In this document: in pieces, positions 56,511 through 64,000 of the stretch
Numbering within the stretch: the stretch's first letter is position 1
Layout of the letters: each line of letters opens with the position of its first letter
IMG/VR virus record: IMGVR_UViG_3300047498_000060
Span: 62,001 to 126,000 of that record
Source: a virus
Length of the DNA: 64,000 bases
Reading direction: 5' to 3' (one strand)
The notes under the pieces: generated by a model
Databases searched by the model: none
What the model was told of the DNA's origin: nothing
What the model saw: the letters and a program-made list of their open reading frames with translations, nothing else
Translations under genes and position numbers: made by a program

Positions 56511-57635
56511 TCAGTACGTGTTGACCTGGGGGAAGAAGAGGCCCGCGTCGACCTGGTTGTTCGGAGCGCCGAGGGCGTCCTCGCTGACCGGGATGAAGTT
56601 GGGCAGGAGCGTGTCCGCGTTCGTGACGGGGTTCGCATCGGCGGAGTAGAGCTCCAGCTTGCGAACCGCGGCGATGTTGAGGAGCCCCATGCCCACGTCT
56701 TCCCAGGCCTGGAACGTGATGACGTTCGCGATCTTGTCGATGTAGAACTTCGTGTTGTTCAGGATGTAGAACTTCCCGAAGAACTCCGGCTTCGTGAACA
56801 CGTAGATGTTCCCGGGGCGGAGGATGTCCGTCTTGATCGTACGGATGTACGCACGCCCGAGGAGCGTGTTGTACTTGTACCCGTCGACCGCGGTCTCGGA
56901 CTGGATGCGGTCGCCGAAGTCCTCGACCGTCCACTGGAGAACGTCGTCCCAGTCGACCTCCGTGGTCAGGAGGCGCTCCGAGCGGAGACGATTCCCGTCC
57001 AGGAGCTTGAACAGGTTGACGAGGTCGGGGCGCTGGACCGGGCGGACCGTCGCGTCGTTCGTGGTTGCGTTGCGCGCGAGCTCGCCCTTGCGGATCGAGA
57101 ACTCGACGACACTGCCGTTCTTGACGTTGGTCGCGTTGAGCGCCGTTGCGACGCCCCCGTTGGCCTGCATCTGAAGGGCCTGGCACGCGGCCTCGGTGTT
57201 GATCGTGAACTCGTGGTCCTCGATCTCCTGGATGTCCTTCACCGAGTTCTCCTCGATGATCTTGGTGATGGGCATCTCGTACGCGAGAAGCTCCTGCTCG
57301 GTCTTCTGGAAGACCTCGGAGCTGATCGTGTAGAAGCCGATCTCCGCCTTGGGGCCACGGATGAAGCGAGCCGTGGGGGTGCCACGGAAGTCCATCGTCA
57401 TGGCCTTGGACTGGGGTTCGATGTCCACGATCTTGACCAGCGTGTCGTGGTTGACGGAGCGCTGGCAGTCCGTGCGGGTCACCTGCTCCGGCGGAAGGAT
57501 CTTCCGCGTGAACGAGACCTCGCGGAGACGGTCGCGGATGTACGAGCCGCCGTACTCTGCGAGCTTCTCCTTGATGTCGCTCGAGCCGAGCTTGGTGCTG
57601 AACAGGCCGTTGAGAACGTGTGCCGGAACACTCAT
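56511..57635 (-). CDS. Major capsid protein (probable, HK97 fold)
   Basis: 374 residues. Early on SYIRDRLREVSFTRKILPPE, then IEPQSKAMTMDFRGTPTARF and a long E-loop-like helix region; the C-terminal half has beta segments (AYIRTIKTDILRPGNIYVF, FGKFYILNNTKFYIDKIANV). The order protease, scaffold-like proteins, decoration candidate, then this gene is that of an HK97-type head block, and its size fits. It is followed by a strong terminator, as highly expressed capsid genes often are. Confidence 0.78.
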   Translation of the reverse strand: MSVPAHVLNGLFSTKLGSSDIKEKLAEYGGSYIRDRLREVSFTRKILPPEQVTRTDCQRSVNHDTLVKIVDIEPQSKAMTMDFRGTPTARFIRGPKAEIGFYTISSEVFQKTEQELLAYEMPITKIIEENSVKDIQEIEDHEFTINTEAACQALQMQANGGVATALNATNVKNGSVVEFSIRKGELARNATTNDATVRPVQRPDLVNLFKLLDGNRLRSERLLTTEVDWDDVLQWTVEDFGDRIQSETAVDGYKYNTLLGRAYIRTIKTDILRPGNIYVFTKPEFFGKFYILNNTKFYIDKIANVITFQAWEDVGMGLLNIAAVRKLELYSADANPVTNADTLLPNFIPVSEDALGAPNNQVDAGLFFPQVNTY

Positions 57636-57669
57636 GTGAGTTGCCTCTTTCCTTTCCTGATGGTTCCGG

Positions 57670-58203
57670 TTACTGCGCGTAACCCGTCATGAACCGGAGT
57701 TGCCCGCCATTGCTGGAGGGTAGACGAGTGACGTACCCGACGATGGGGTCCGTGTCGGAGCCCACACCGCCGTGACCGACGAGCCCGCTGAACGAGCGGG
57801 AGCTGAACGTGACCGTCGCGACCTTGAGGGGCTGCATGACGGTGGTGATGGCTGCGCCGCCGTGAATGGCAGCCGCCGCATCGAAGATGCGCGAGTCGAA
57901 CTCGTAGAAGCCGCCGAAGAGGAACGTCACCTTGTGCAGGGACATTGCCTGGGTGTCGTAGCGCCCCTTCTCGACGAAGACGGGGAAGCTGCGGACCGTC
58001 GCGTAGTTGGGCACCGGAGCTGCGACGTCCGACGTGGCGCGAACCAGCTGGTAGGCCGAGTTGATGGTGACCCACTCGCCGTCGGTGAGCGCGATGGCGT
58101 TGTTCGGGTTGCAGAGCGAACCATCCGCAAGCGGAAGCGCGCGGCGGTTGACGTCCAAGATGCTGGTGACGGGGGTGAAGTTGACCTTCTGCAGAGTCGA
58201 CAT
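57670..58203 (-). CDS. Head decoration or minor capsid protein (probable), 177 aa
   Basis: Beta-rich, directly upstream of the capsid gene (FVEKGRYDTQAMSLHKVTFL, FYEFDSRIFDAAAAIHGGA). Size and place fit a decoration or spike-type head protein; sequence not recognised. Confidence 0.6.
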   Translation of the reverse strand: MSTLQKVNFTPVTSILDVNRRALPLADGSLCNPNNAIALTDGEWVTINSAYQLVRATSDVAAPVPNYATVRSFPVFVEKGRYDTQAMSLHKVTFLFGGFYEFDSRIFDAAAAIHGGAAITTVMQPLKVATVTFSSRSFSGLVGHGGVGSDTDPIVGYVTRLPSSNGGQLRFMTGYAQ

Positions 58204-58236
58204 GACGTAACTACTCCTTGGTGGTGGGTGGGTCTG

Positions 58237-58611
58237 TCAGCCGACAGTACCGAGGATGAACCTCTCGAAGTCCGTGGTGCCTTGTGCGATGCCCTCCGAC
58301 GAATCGGAGGTCAGCGACGCGACCTTCATCCCCATATCGGGACCGACGAGGTCCACGCCCTGCTCGATGGCGTCGAGCTTCTCGGGGGTCGCCGCCGCGA
58401 GCTTCTCGAGGCGGTCGGCAAGGGCCTCGACGGAGGTGTCGAGATCGATGCCCTTGTTGTGCATGCTCTGCGCGAGCTTCTCGACGCGGTCACGCGTTTC
58501 GCGCGCGGCGAGCTTGTCCTGGAGGTCGTGGATGACCTCCTGCTGCGAACGGAGGGTGGTCGCGGCGTCGGCCATGACTTCCGCGAACTGGCTGGCTGCT
58601 GTCTTGTCCAT
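58237..58611 (-). CDS. Small coiled-coil head-region protein, 124 aa
   Basis: ATG 58611 with GGGAG, or GTG 58623 (GTGA overlap). Charged helix (EVIHDLQDKLAARETRDRVE), several K-[LTV]-A motifs (MDKTAAS, EKLAQS, LEKLAAAT, MKVASL). Probably an internal head or scaffold component (inference). Confidence 0.64.
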   Translation of the reverse strand: MDKTAASQFAEVMADAATTLRSQQEVIHDLQDKLAARETRDRVEKLAQSMHNKGIDLDTSVEALADRLEKLAAATPEKLDAIEQGVDLVGPDMGMKVASLTSDSSEGIAQGTTDFERFILGTVG

Positions 58612-58619
58612 GGTCTCCC

Positions 58620-59957
58620 TCACGCCCCCTGCTTGCTGGGGTCCGCGTTGATGCCTTCGATGAGGCGGCCGAGAAGAACGCGAGCTGCCGCTGTCTTCAC
58701 CGGACCACCGGACTCTGCGCTCGCGAACTTGGTCCCCGCCTTGCCCGTGTTCTCGAGGACGTCACGGAGCGTGCTGTCGTGCGCCATGCTGAGCGCCGGT
58801 TCGTTGAAGTACTTCCCGAGCTCGGTGCGGCGCGGACCGTGCGACTGCCCCTTCGTGTAGTTCTGCGCAGCCTCGTTGCTGCCGACAAGAGAGGTGGGGC
58901 CCTGGGGTGCGCCGCCGACCGGCTCGCCGCCGGGCTGACCCGAAGCGCTGGTGTCCGGGGGAACTGCCTTGCCGGCGGAGATCTGCGCCGGGTTGATGGC
59001 GTCCTCCGCGACCTTGATGTGTGCGCGCATGCCTGCGACGAGACCAGCCATCTTCGCGGAGGCCTCCTTGTTCTCGGACTCGTGAGCCTTCTCGGCTTCC
59101 TCCAGGCCCTTCTTGGCCTTGTCCATGCCCTCGGTCTCCTTCTTCTCCGCATCCGGGCTCGCGAGCTTGGCGCGGATGAGGGAGAGCGCACTGCCGCGCT
59201 TCTCGGAGACGATGTTCTTCGGCATCTCCTTGTGAAGCTGGGGCGCGTCGTTCTGCGTGTTCGCCATCTGCGTGGCGCCGTGCTCGGTGGGCATCGCCTT
59301 CTGCTCACCGGGGTTCTTGGGGACGACGTTGACGCCCTGGCCGTGGTGGTCCTTGAGCGTTGCGCCGCCCGCGGCCTCGGAGACGCCCGGGGGGTTGGTC
59401 ACCTTCGATTCGACGATACTGGATGCCTCCTTGCGCAGAAGGTCCGCCCCGTAGTCGAGGGCAGCGGCGAGCTTGGTGACGGCTTCGTCGTCGATGTACG
59501 CGAGCGCCGAGGCCATCTTGCCTCCACACGCGCACTTCTCCTTGCCGCACTTCTCGCACTTCTTCTTCTCACCGGCAGTCTTCACCGACTGGAGCTGCGC
59601 CTCCGTGGTGATGCGGACGCGCTCAGCGGTCTTGGCCACCGCTGTCTTCACCATCGAACTCAGACTCGCGCGACCTGCAAGGCTTCCCATGGACTCTTCT
59701 CCGTGTGCCAACTTCGGCAGCATCTCAGCACCCCGAGGGGGCGCACTCTTCTGTTCGCTTGCTCCCGCATCCGGAACGGAGGGGAGACCGGTGTTCACGC
59801 GCGAGTAGTTGGTCCGAGGCCCCATGCCTGCGGGCCCGCGCTTTCCGGGTGCCAGTGTGGGTTCGATGCTGGGTGTGGGGAGAGGGGCAGACGCGCTCAT
59901 GCCCGTCGATGAAGGCATGGGGTTTTCCCCCGTCTTCACCAGCTTGAGCATGCTCAC
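58620..59957 (-). CDS. Scaffold-like or internal head protein with CxxC cluster, 445 aa
   Basis: GTG 59957 with GGAG upstream; ATG 59951 alternative. Pro/Ser-rich N-terminus with TGENPM, as in the 6008-7138 protein. At about 133-145 is KKKCEKCGKEKCACGG, a compact zinc-type cluster. Many K-[TLFV]-A motifs (MVKTAVAKTAERV, RAKLASPDA, GTKFASAES). The middle is highly charged helix (KKGLEEAEKAHESENKEASA). Composition and position between the protease and the capsid gene suggest a scaffold cut by the protease. Confidence 0.68.
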   Translation of the reverse strand: MSMLKLVKTGENPMPSSTGMSASAPLPTPSIEPTLAPGKRGPAGMGPRTNYSRVNTGLPSVPDAGASEQKSAPPRGAEMLPKLAHGEESMGSLAGRASLSSMVKTAVAKTAERVRITTEAQLQSVKTAGEKKKCEKCGKEKCACGGKMASALAYIDDEAVTKLAAALDYGADLLRKEASSIVESKVTNPPGVSEAAGGATLKDHHGQGVNVVPKNPGEQKAMPTEHGATQMANTQNDAPQLHKEMPKNIVSEKRGSALSLIRAKLASPDAEKKETEGMDKAKKGLEEAEKAHESENKEASAKMAGLVAGMRAHIKVAEDAINPAQISAGKAVPPDTSASGQPGGEPVGGAPQGPTSLVGSNEAAQNYTKGQSHGPRRTELGKYFNEPALSMAHDSTLRDVLENTGKAGTKFASAESGGPVKTAAARVLLGRLIEGINADPSKQGA

Positions 59958-59977
59958 GACCGTCCATCTCCTTCTCC

Positions 59978-60904
59978 TCAGACTGCCGGAGTGTTCCAGG
60001 TAACGGGGTAGCCCGCGGCCTCGAGGATCTCGAGGGCACGAATGTCGACGCCAACCTGGTAGTTGGGGGCCGAGGCGACCTTCTCACTCTCACCGAGCAG
60101 CCCGAGCTCAAGGACCGCGGCGACCTTACGGCCCGCCTCATCGACATCGAAGTTGCCGTCCGCGGCCACCATCTCGATGGCGCGCTCTGCGCCAAGCTCG
60201 TCGAGCATTGATGCGTGCTTGCTGTGGTGGTGTGCAGCAGCTGCTCCACCGGCCACTGCCGCCGCCCCTGCCGCGTGAGCGGCTGCGCCGCGCGCCGCCG
60301 CATCGTTCGAGTGGCGGTACAGCGTGTTGGGCCCGTTGTTGCGTTCCGTCTTCCCGCCCAAGTGCTTCCCGGTACGCTCGAGGTGTTCCATCACGGGCTT
60401 CTTGACCTTGCTGGCCGCTTCGCTGACTGCCTCACGCGCCTTGTGGCCGAACGTGTGCGCCTTCGTGGCAAGCGTCGCCGGGTTGAGGGCCTTCGTCGAA
60501 GCCTCCTTGATGTAGCTGCGCTCCTGCTCGAAGGAATGCGCCATGACGCGCCCGAGGTAGTCCGCCTTCTGAATGTCGGCGGCCATCGCCTGCTTCTCGG
60601 CCCACTCCGCAGCGGCAGCTGCGTGTTTCTCCTCTTCCTTCTTCTTCTTCTTTTCCTCGTCCTCCTCGTCCTTGGGCTCTTCCTCGGACGCGAGCTTCGA
60701 GAACTCGGCCCGGAACTCGCCGTAGAGTGCCTGGACATCCGCGTCGGACATCGAGTTCAGGTCGATCTGCTGGTCGCTGGCGACTTTCAGAAAGAGTTCG
60801 ACCGAGGCTGTCTTCTCGGCCTCCTCGTCGGTCACCGTGCTGGCTTGCTTGGTGCCGTAGAACTGTGCGAGGTGTTCGTTCATCTGGGGTTCGGTAGCGG
60901 GCAT
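59978..60904 (-). CDS. Scaffold-like acidic coiled-coil protein, 308 aa
   Basis: ATG 60904 shares TGATG with the protease stop. Residues 25-95 are strongly acidic and basic helix (EEPKDEEDEEKKKKKEEEKH) with EKTAS, LKVAS and SKLAS motifs. The middle is Ala-rich with a His block (AAHHHSKHAS), the C-terminus a folded helical domain (VDIRALEILEAAGYP). Typical scaffold make-up; next to the protease, so a likely substrate. Confidence 0.68.
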   Translation of the reverse strand: MPATEPQMNEHLAQFYGTKQASTVTDEEAEKTASVELFLKVASDQQIDLNSMSDADVQALYGEFRAEFSKLASEEEPKDEEDEEKKKKKEEEKHAAAAAEWAEKQAMAADIQKADYLGRVMAHSFEQERSYIKEASTKALNPATLATKAHTFGHKAREAVSEAASKVKKPVMEHLERTGKHLGGKTERNNGPNTLYRHSNDAAARGAAAHAAGAAAVAGGAAAAHHHSKHASMLDELGAERAIEMVAADGNFDVDEAGRKVAAVLELGLLGESEKVASAPNYQVGVDIRALEILEAAGYPVTWNTPAV

Positions 60905-63759
60905 CAGACTTCTCCAGTGGGCACGGGCCGAGTGTTCGAGGGTGTTCCCTCTACTGCCGTTGCGACGGTGTCAGACGGTACACCAACTTCGTCCCAGTAG
61001 GCCAGTTTGAGGAAGGCCGCTGAGAGGGGCGTGAACAGTGAATCAACGCTGACCGATGCCAGCTTACGCGTCTGTGCCGTCTTCGCCAACTGCGAAGAAG
61101 AAACAAACTCTTGAGCGTGAGTGACGAGGTCCATGATTCCAGTTCGATACCCGTTGTAGGCAGCTCCTATCTTACGCAGCGATACTGAAGGAAGGGAAGA
61201 AGTCGAACCACGCTTCTCTTTCGGAGAGTCGTGCGTAAGAAGAATCCGTTGTTCTACTTGCGGTCCAAAGGCAGAACGCTCTGAGAGAAGAGGCAACAGT
61301 AGATGCGCCAGTGTCTCAGAGAAGAACTGCGGGCCCATAGGCACATCGAGCGTGTCATTCGTCTTAGGGAAGACCGTTCCTTTGCGCTCTAGTTCATTCG
61401 CGAGAGGGCGTTGTCCCATCTGAATGAGGATGATGCGCTGGAACTCTCGCGGTCGAAGAACCATCCCCAGGCTCGTGGGTGTCGACAGTGCTTCCTCGAG
61501 GGGAGAGTCCGCCAGGATGTCGAGGATGTCCTTCGGGATGTCGCGCTCGTTCGCCGTGAGAACGGGTACGGCCTTGGCGGCGAACTGACTGGGCAGAACG
61601 TCCTTGGTGATCTCGGCGCCCTTGTCCTTGGCGCTCTTGAAGAGAGCAGCTGCAAGCTTCTCATCTTCGGGAATGGACTCGTCGTAGCCCAGCTTTTCAG
61701 CGAGCTCAGCACCGCCCATGAAGAAGTACGACTTACCCTCGCCGGCGATCTTCATCATCACCTTGGCGGTTTTGTCGGCGCCGATGAAGACGAAGCTGAT
61801 GTCGAAGAAACGGGGGTAGTCGTTGAAGACGAAGACCTTACGCCCGTCCGGAAGAATCCGGTTCAGGTTCTTCCGGGTAAACTCGTCGTAGTCGTTGCGC
61901 GTGATGGATACGCCGGGGATGCCGTGACCCGTGCGCTTCAAGAGCTCCTTGTGAAACTCGAGGACCGCGTCACCAGGAGAACGATGTCGCTTCTTGTTGA
62001 AGGTGGCCTGCGCCTTCCGGTACATGTCCCAGTCGAGCGTGATGGACGACGTGTCGAATGGGACGCGCGTCCCCATGGAGACGTCGACGAACTGACCGGC
62101 GTGCAGCTTGTCCCAGACACCGGTGCCGCCGAACTGCTGACACTTGTCCTGGTCGACGCGCACCACGAGCTCGACACGCTTCATGCGTGGATGCCACGCA
62201 GCGAGCTCCACCTCACCGAACGCGCGCTTCGCATCCTTGTTCCGATGGTGGGCGAACGGGTGCGCGTTGTAGAAAGTCGGGAACCCGTACGCCCAGTCCC
62301 TCGCCTTGATCTTGTCGACGAGTGGATTGCCGGTCCAGTCATCCGGCTTGTGGATGAGGGACTCCTCAGTGAATGCGTCGCCGTTCACGTTTGAGTTATG
62401 CACGGCGAAGCCGCCCGCTGTATACGATGTATCCTCTGACACCTGCAGGTCGTACACGGGCAGCGCGACAGCACGTCGCTTCAGTTTCGTGACTGCCGAC
62501 AGAATGAAGCCACCCGGATGTATGTAACTCTTCGAGCAGGTTTTCTTACCACGCAGCTGTGCCCCACCGACCAGCAAATTGAATACAGGCTTACCGGCGT
62601 ACCAGGTCGCCTTCGTGTTGTGCCGTCCACTGATCGAAGACACGATACCCAGACGCGCCAGAAGCAGACGCATGCCACGCAGTAGTGCCTCTGAGGCCGA
62701 CACGCAGGTGTTGCTGCCTGCACCCTTGGCCCCGACCTTGGCGGTACACCCGTCACCACCGGCATACGCGAAGAAGAACTCGCGCTGCCATGCACGCGGC
62801 ATACGAAGCAGCTCCTCGCTAAGGCACTTGTGTTCCGCGCCTCTGCCGATGTGCATCGCGCACGCGCTAGCGAAGGCCGACCACGCCAGCTCTACGCGTA
62901 TGGAGTGCGTCTTCTTGTTGTGTATCTCGCACACGGCGTGCCCGTACTGCGCCGCTACGGTACGCACACGCATGAGCGTGCCGATCTCCGTCTCACCAAT
63001 CACAAAGACAACCTTCGCGAGCGGACGCTCTCCACTGCTGTGCCGTGGGCTTCCGTCTCGCTTCGTCCTGAAGCACTCGTTGGCACACCCTTCGGCGGCG
63101 TACAGCCCGAACAAAAAAGCAAGGTCCTGGTTGGCCCAGACCGTACCCATGGCCTGCGGAGACTCTTCCAGCGGGAAGGGTTCCGAAACCATGTCCCCTG
63201 GGCGTAGGTCCCCGATGGGAACCCACGCGAATGCCAGGCCGCTCAACATGCGCTCACGACGCCACTCAACAGGCACGCACCGGTCTGCTCGATAAACAAG
63301 GTCGCGTCTCTTCTTGCGGAACTCCTCACGCGGAACAACCCACAGCTCGTGGTTCGGCGTCGCCGATAGAGCAGGGGACAGGCGAGACAACCCGCAGACG
63401 GACAGGTCTATGAGCTCTCCGGTGAGGTCCTTGACCTGTACGCCCTCCACTACGCGCCAGCGATTGCGGTGTGTCAGCACCTGCGTGCCGACCGCTACCT
63501 GCTCGATCAGCATCGTACCGGCACGCGTCTGTACTGCAGTACCGGCAGGGAAGCAGCCCCACGTTTCGCTGGCGCCCATCGCGTTGACGAGAACGTACTG
63601 CGCATTCTTGCTGGGCTTCAGCGATGCGATGTACTGCGAGACCTCTGGCAGGAGAGTCGGCGCTGCTGTCTTCTCGAACACCGCGTCGGACGGACCAAAG
63701 AGGGGGAACGTGTGGATCCCCGTCTCGTCCTCCCCACGGAATAGCGCGACCTTCAACAT
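60904..63759 (-). CDS. Capsid maturation protease with an intein
   Basis: 951 residues with the intein, 564 without. The extein has LVNAMGASETWG joined to SNVNGDAF, then TFYNAHPFAHHRNKDAKRAF, GEVELAAWHPRMKRVELVV, which I recall from prohead proteases of large myophages (GAS.Y.G.N.NGDAF, HH.NKD, M.RVEL). It would cleave scaffold and other head proteins at maturation. The intein is inside the first motif, so activity waits on splicing. Carries K-T-A motifs itself (FEKTAAP, LAKTAQ, FLKLAY). First of the head genes after the edge gene. Confidence 0.8.
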   Translation of the reverse strand: MLKVALFRGEDETGIHTFPLFGPSDAVFEKTAAPTLLPEVSQYIASLKPSKNAQYVLVNAMGASETWGCFPAGTAVQTRAGTMLIEQVAVGTQVLTHRNRWRVVEGVQVKDLTGELIDLSVCGLSRLSPALSATPNHELWVVPREEFRKKRRDLVYRADRCVPVEWRRERMLSGLAFAWVPIGDLRPGDMVSEPFPLEESPQAMGTVWANQDLAFLFGLYAAEGCANECFRTKRDGSPRHSSGERPLAKVVFVIGETEIGTLMRVRTVAAQYGHAVCEIHNKKTHSIRVELAWSAFASACAMHIGRGAEHKCLSEELLRMPRAWQREFFFAYAGGDGCTAKVGAKGAGSNTCVSASEALLRGMRLLLARLGIVSSISGRHNTKATWYAGKPVFNLLVGGAQLRGKKTCSKSYIHPGGFILSAVTKLKRRAVALPVYDLQVSEDTSYTAGGFAVHNSNVNGDAFTEESLIHKPDDWTGNPLVDKIKARDWAYGFPTFYNAHPFAHHRNKDAKRAFGEVELAAWHPRMKRVELVVRVDQDKCQQFGGTGVWDKLHAGQFVDVSMGTRVPFDTSSITLDWDMYRKAQATFNKKRHRSPGDAVLEFHKELLKRTGHGIPGVSITRNDYDEFTRKNLNRILPDGRKVFVFNDYPRFFDISFVFIGADKTAKVMMKIAGEGKSYFFMGGAELAEKLGYDESIPEDEKLAAALFKSAKDKGAEITKDVLPSQFAAKAVPVLTANERDIPKDILDILADSPLEEALSTPTSLGMVLRPREFQRIILIQMGQRPLANELERKGTVFPKTNDTLDVPMGPQFFSETLAHLLLPLLSERSAFGPQVEQRILLTHDSPKEKRGSTSSLPSVSLRKIGAAYNGYRTGIMDLVTHAQEFVSSSQLAKTAQTRKLASVSVDSLFTPLSAAFLKLAYWDEVGVPSDTVATAVEGTPSNTRPVPTGEV
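62395..63555 (-). mobile_element. Intein with LAGLIDADG-type endonuclease motifs
   Basis: 387 residues from Cys69 to Asn455 of the host protein. The N-end is CFPAGTAVQTRAG; block B is SATPNHELWVV; the C-end is VYDLQVSEDTSYTAGGFAVHN with Ser as +1 residue. Two dodecapeptide-like blocks, FLFGLYAAEGC (about 215-225) and FFFAYAGGDGCTA (about 328-340), carry the acidic residues of a LAGLIDADG homing enzyme. Codon phase at both junctions is exact. Confidence 0.88.
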
Positions 63760-63765
63760 GGGATG

Positions 63766-64000
63766 TCAGCGAGAGAAGTGGGCCTTCGGTCCGGAACGTT
63801 GAGCCGCCGCTGCCTCCCATGCCTGGGAACGATCCTTGAACGGCCGGGGACTGCCTTCTCCTGTTCCTTCCTGCGCTTCTTGCGCTCGCATCGCCTGTAC
63901 TCTCTCGTTACTGCGCCCAAGCTCCTCCCCTACTTCCCCAAACCCACCGACTCCCTGCCGGCGCACTGGCTTGTTCGTACGCATGAAGCCCACAGGGTCC
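63766..64000 (-). CDS. C-terminal end of a gene cut by the right edge
   Basis: The frame is open at 64000 (…DPVGFMRTNKPV) and ends at 63766, seven bases before the protease start. Basic, disordered, Gln/Glu/Gly-rich. By position it would be the portal or a similar head protein; nothing visible proves it. Confidence 0.5.
   Translation of the reverse strand, partial: DPVGFMRTNKPVRRQGVGGFGEVGEELGRSNERVQAMRAQEAQEGTGEGSPRPFKDRSQAWEAAAAQRSGPKAHFSR

Noticed and set aside
1-64000. Integrase, attachment site, or lysogeny module
   Set aside because: No tyrosine or serine recombinase motif, no CI-like repressor and no tRNA-end repeat visible; the small RHH genes alone do not show lysogeny.

Overview
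The window is a high-GC, gene-dense piece of a tailed bacteriophage with a contractile tail (myovirus morphology). The evidence is a tail sheath protein (44225-47683, minus) beside a tube-like protein, an HK97-type major capsid protein candidate (56511-57635), a capsid maturation protease interrupted by an intein (60904-63759), a tape-measure-like protein (13490-17116) and phage nucleotide-metabolism genes (dNMP kinase, dCMP deaminase). Both ends cut through genes. I see no integrase, partition or repressor module, so a large lytic phage is likely. The host cannot be named; two lipobox lipoproteins suggest a diderm (Gram-negative-type) host, which is inference.

Layout. 1-7138 (minus): a partial sigma-like gene, three small unknown genes, then five translationally coupled genes (9 to 5 in reading order 7138 to 1824), most opening with a short CDELEKIA-like leader. 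7247-7813 (plus): endonuclease VII. 7815-17116 (minus): tape measure, small proteins, an HNH endonuclease and two large tail or baseplate proteins. 17236-23416 (mostly plus): short accessory genes, each bracketed by a recurrent two-box promoter and a hairpin terminator, with a collagen-like lipoprotein, small membrane proteins, a candidate small RNA and a GNAT acetyltransferase. 23417-24010: two tRNA-like genes and a peptidyl-tRNA hydrolase 2 homologue. 24019-38347 (minus): about 30 tightly overlapping small genes, many with zinc-ribbon cysteines, plus GroES, lytic transglycosylase, dNMP kinase and dCMP deaminase. 38456-41257 (plus): lipoprotein plus papain-like peptidase, an HNH endonuclease, small proteins. 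41321-64000 (minus): the head and tail structural block.

Most notable signals: (1) a two-box promoter family, KCAA and AYAAGR, with an exactly constant spacing in eight copies, the same spacing as sigma-28-type promoters; (2) nine terminator hairpins followed by the same TTAGC tail; (3) a tRNA-like gene whose anticodon arm is an 8-bp stem capped by a GAGA tetraloop, next to another with an abnormal anticodon arm and next to peptidyl-tRNA hydrolase; (4) two good candidate -1 frameshift sites; (5) an intein inserted in the most conserved motif of the maturation protease; (6) a dispersed leader repeat on several large unknown, probably virion-packaged, proteins.

The genes fit together as a myovirus programme: early or accessory plus-strand cassettes under a dedicated promoter class, nucleotide and nucleic-acid enzymes in the middle, lysis (transglycosylase with a membrane protein next to it), and late structural operons on the minus strand. 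Four homing-type HNH genes and the intein show heavy colonisation by mobile endonucleases.
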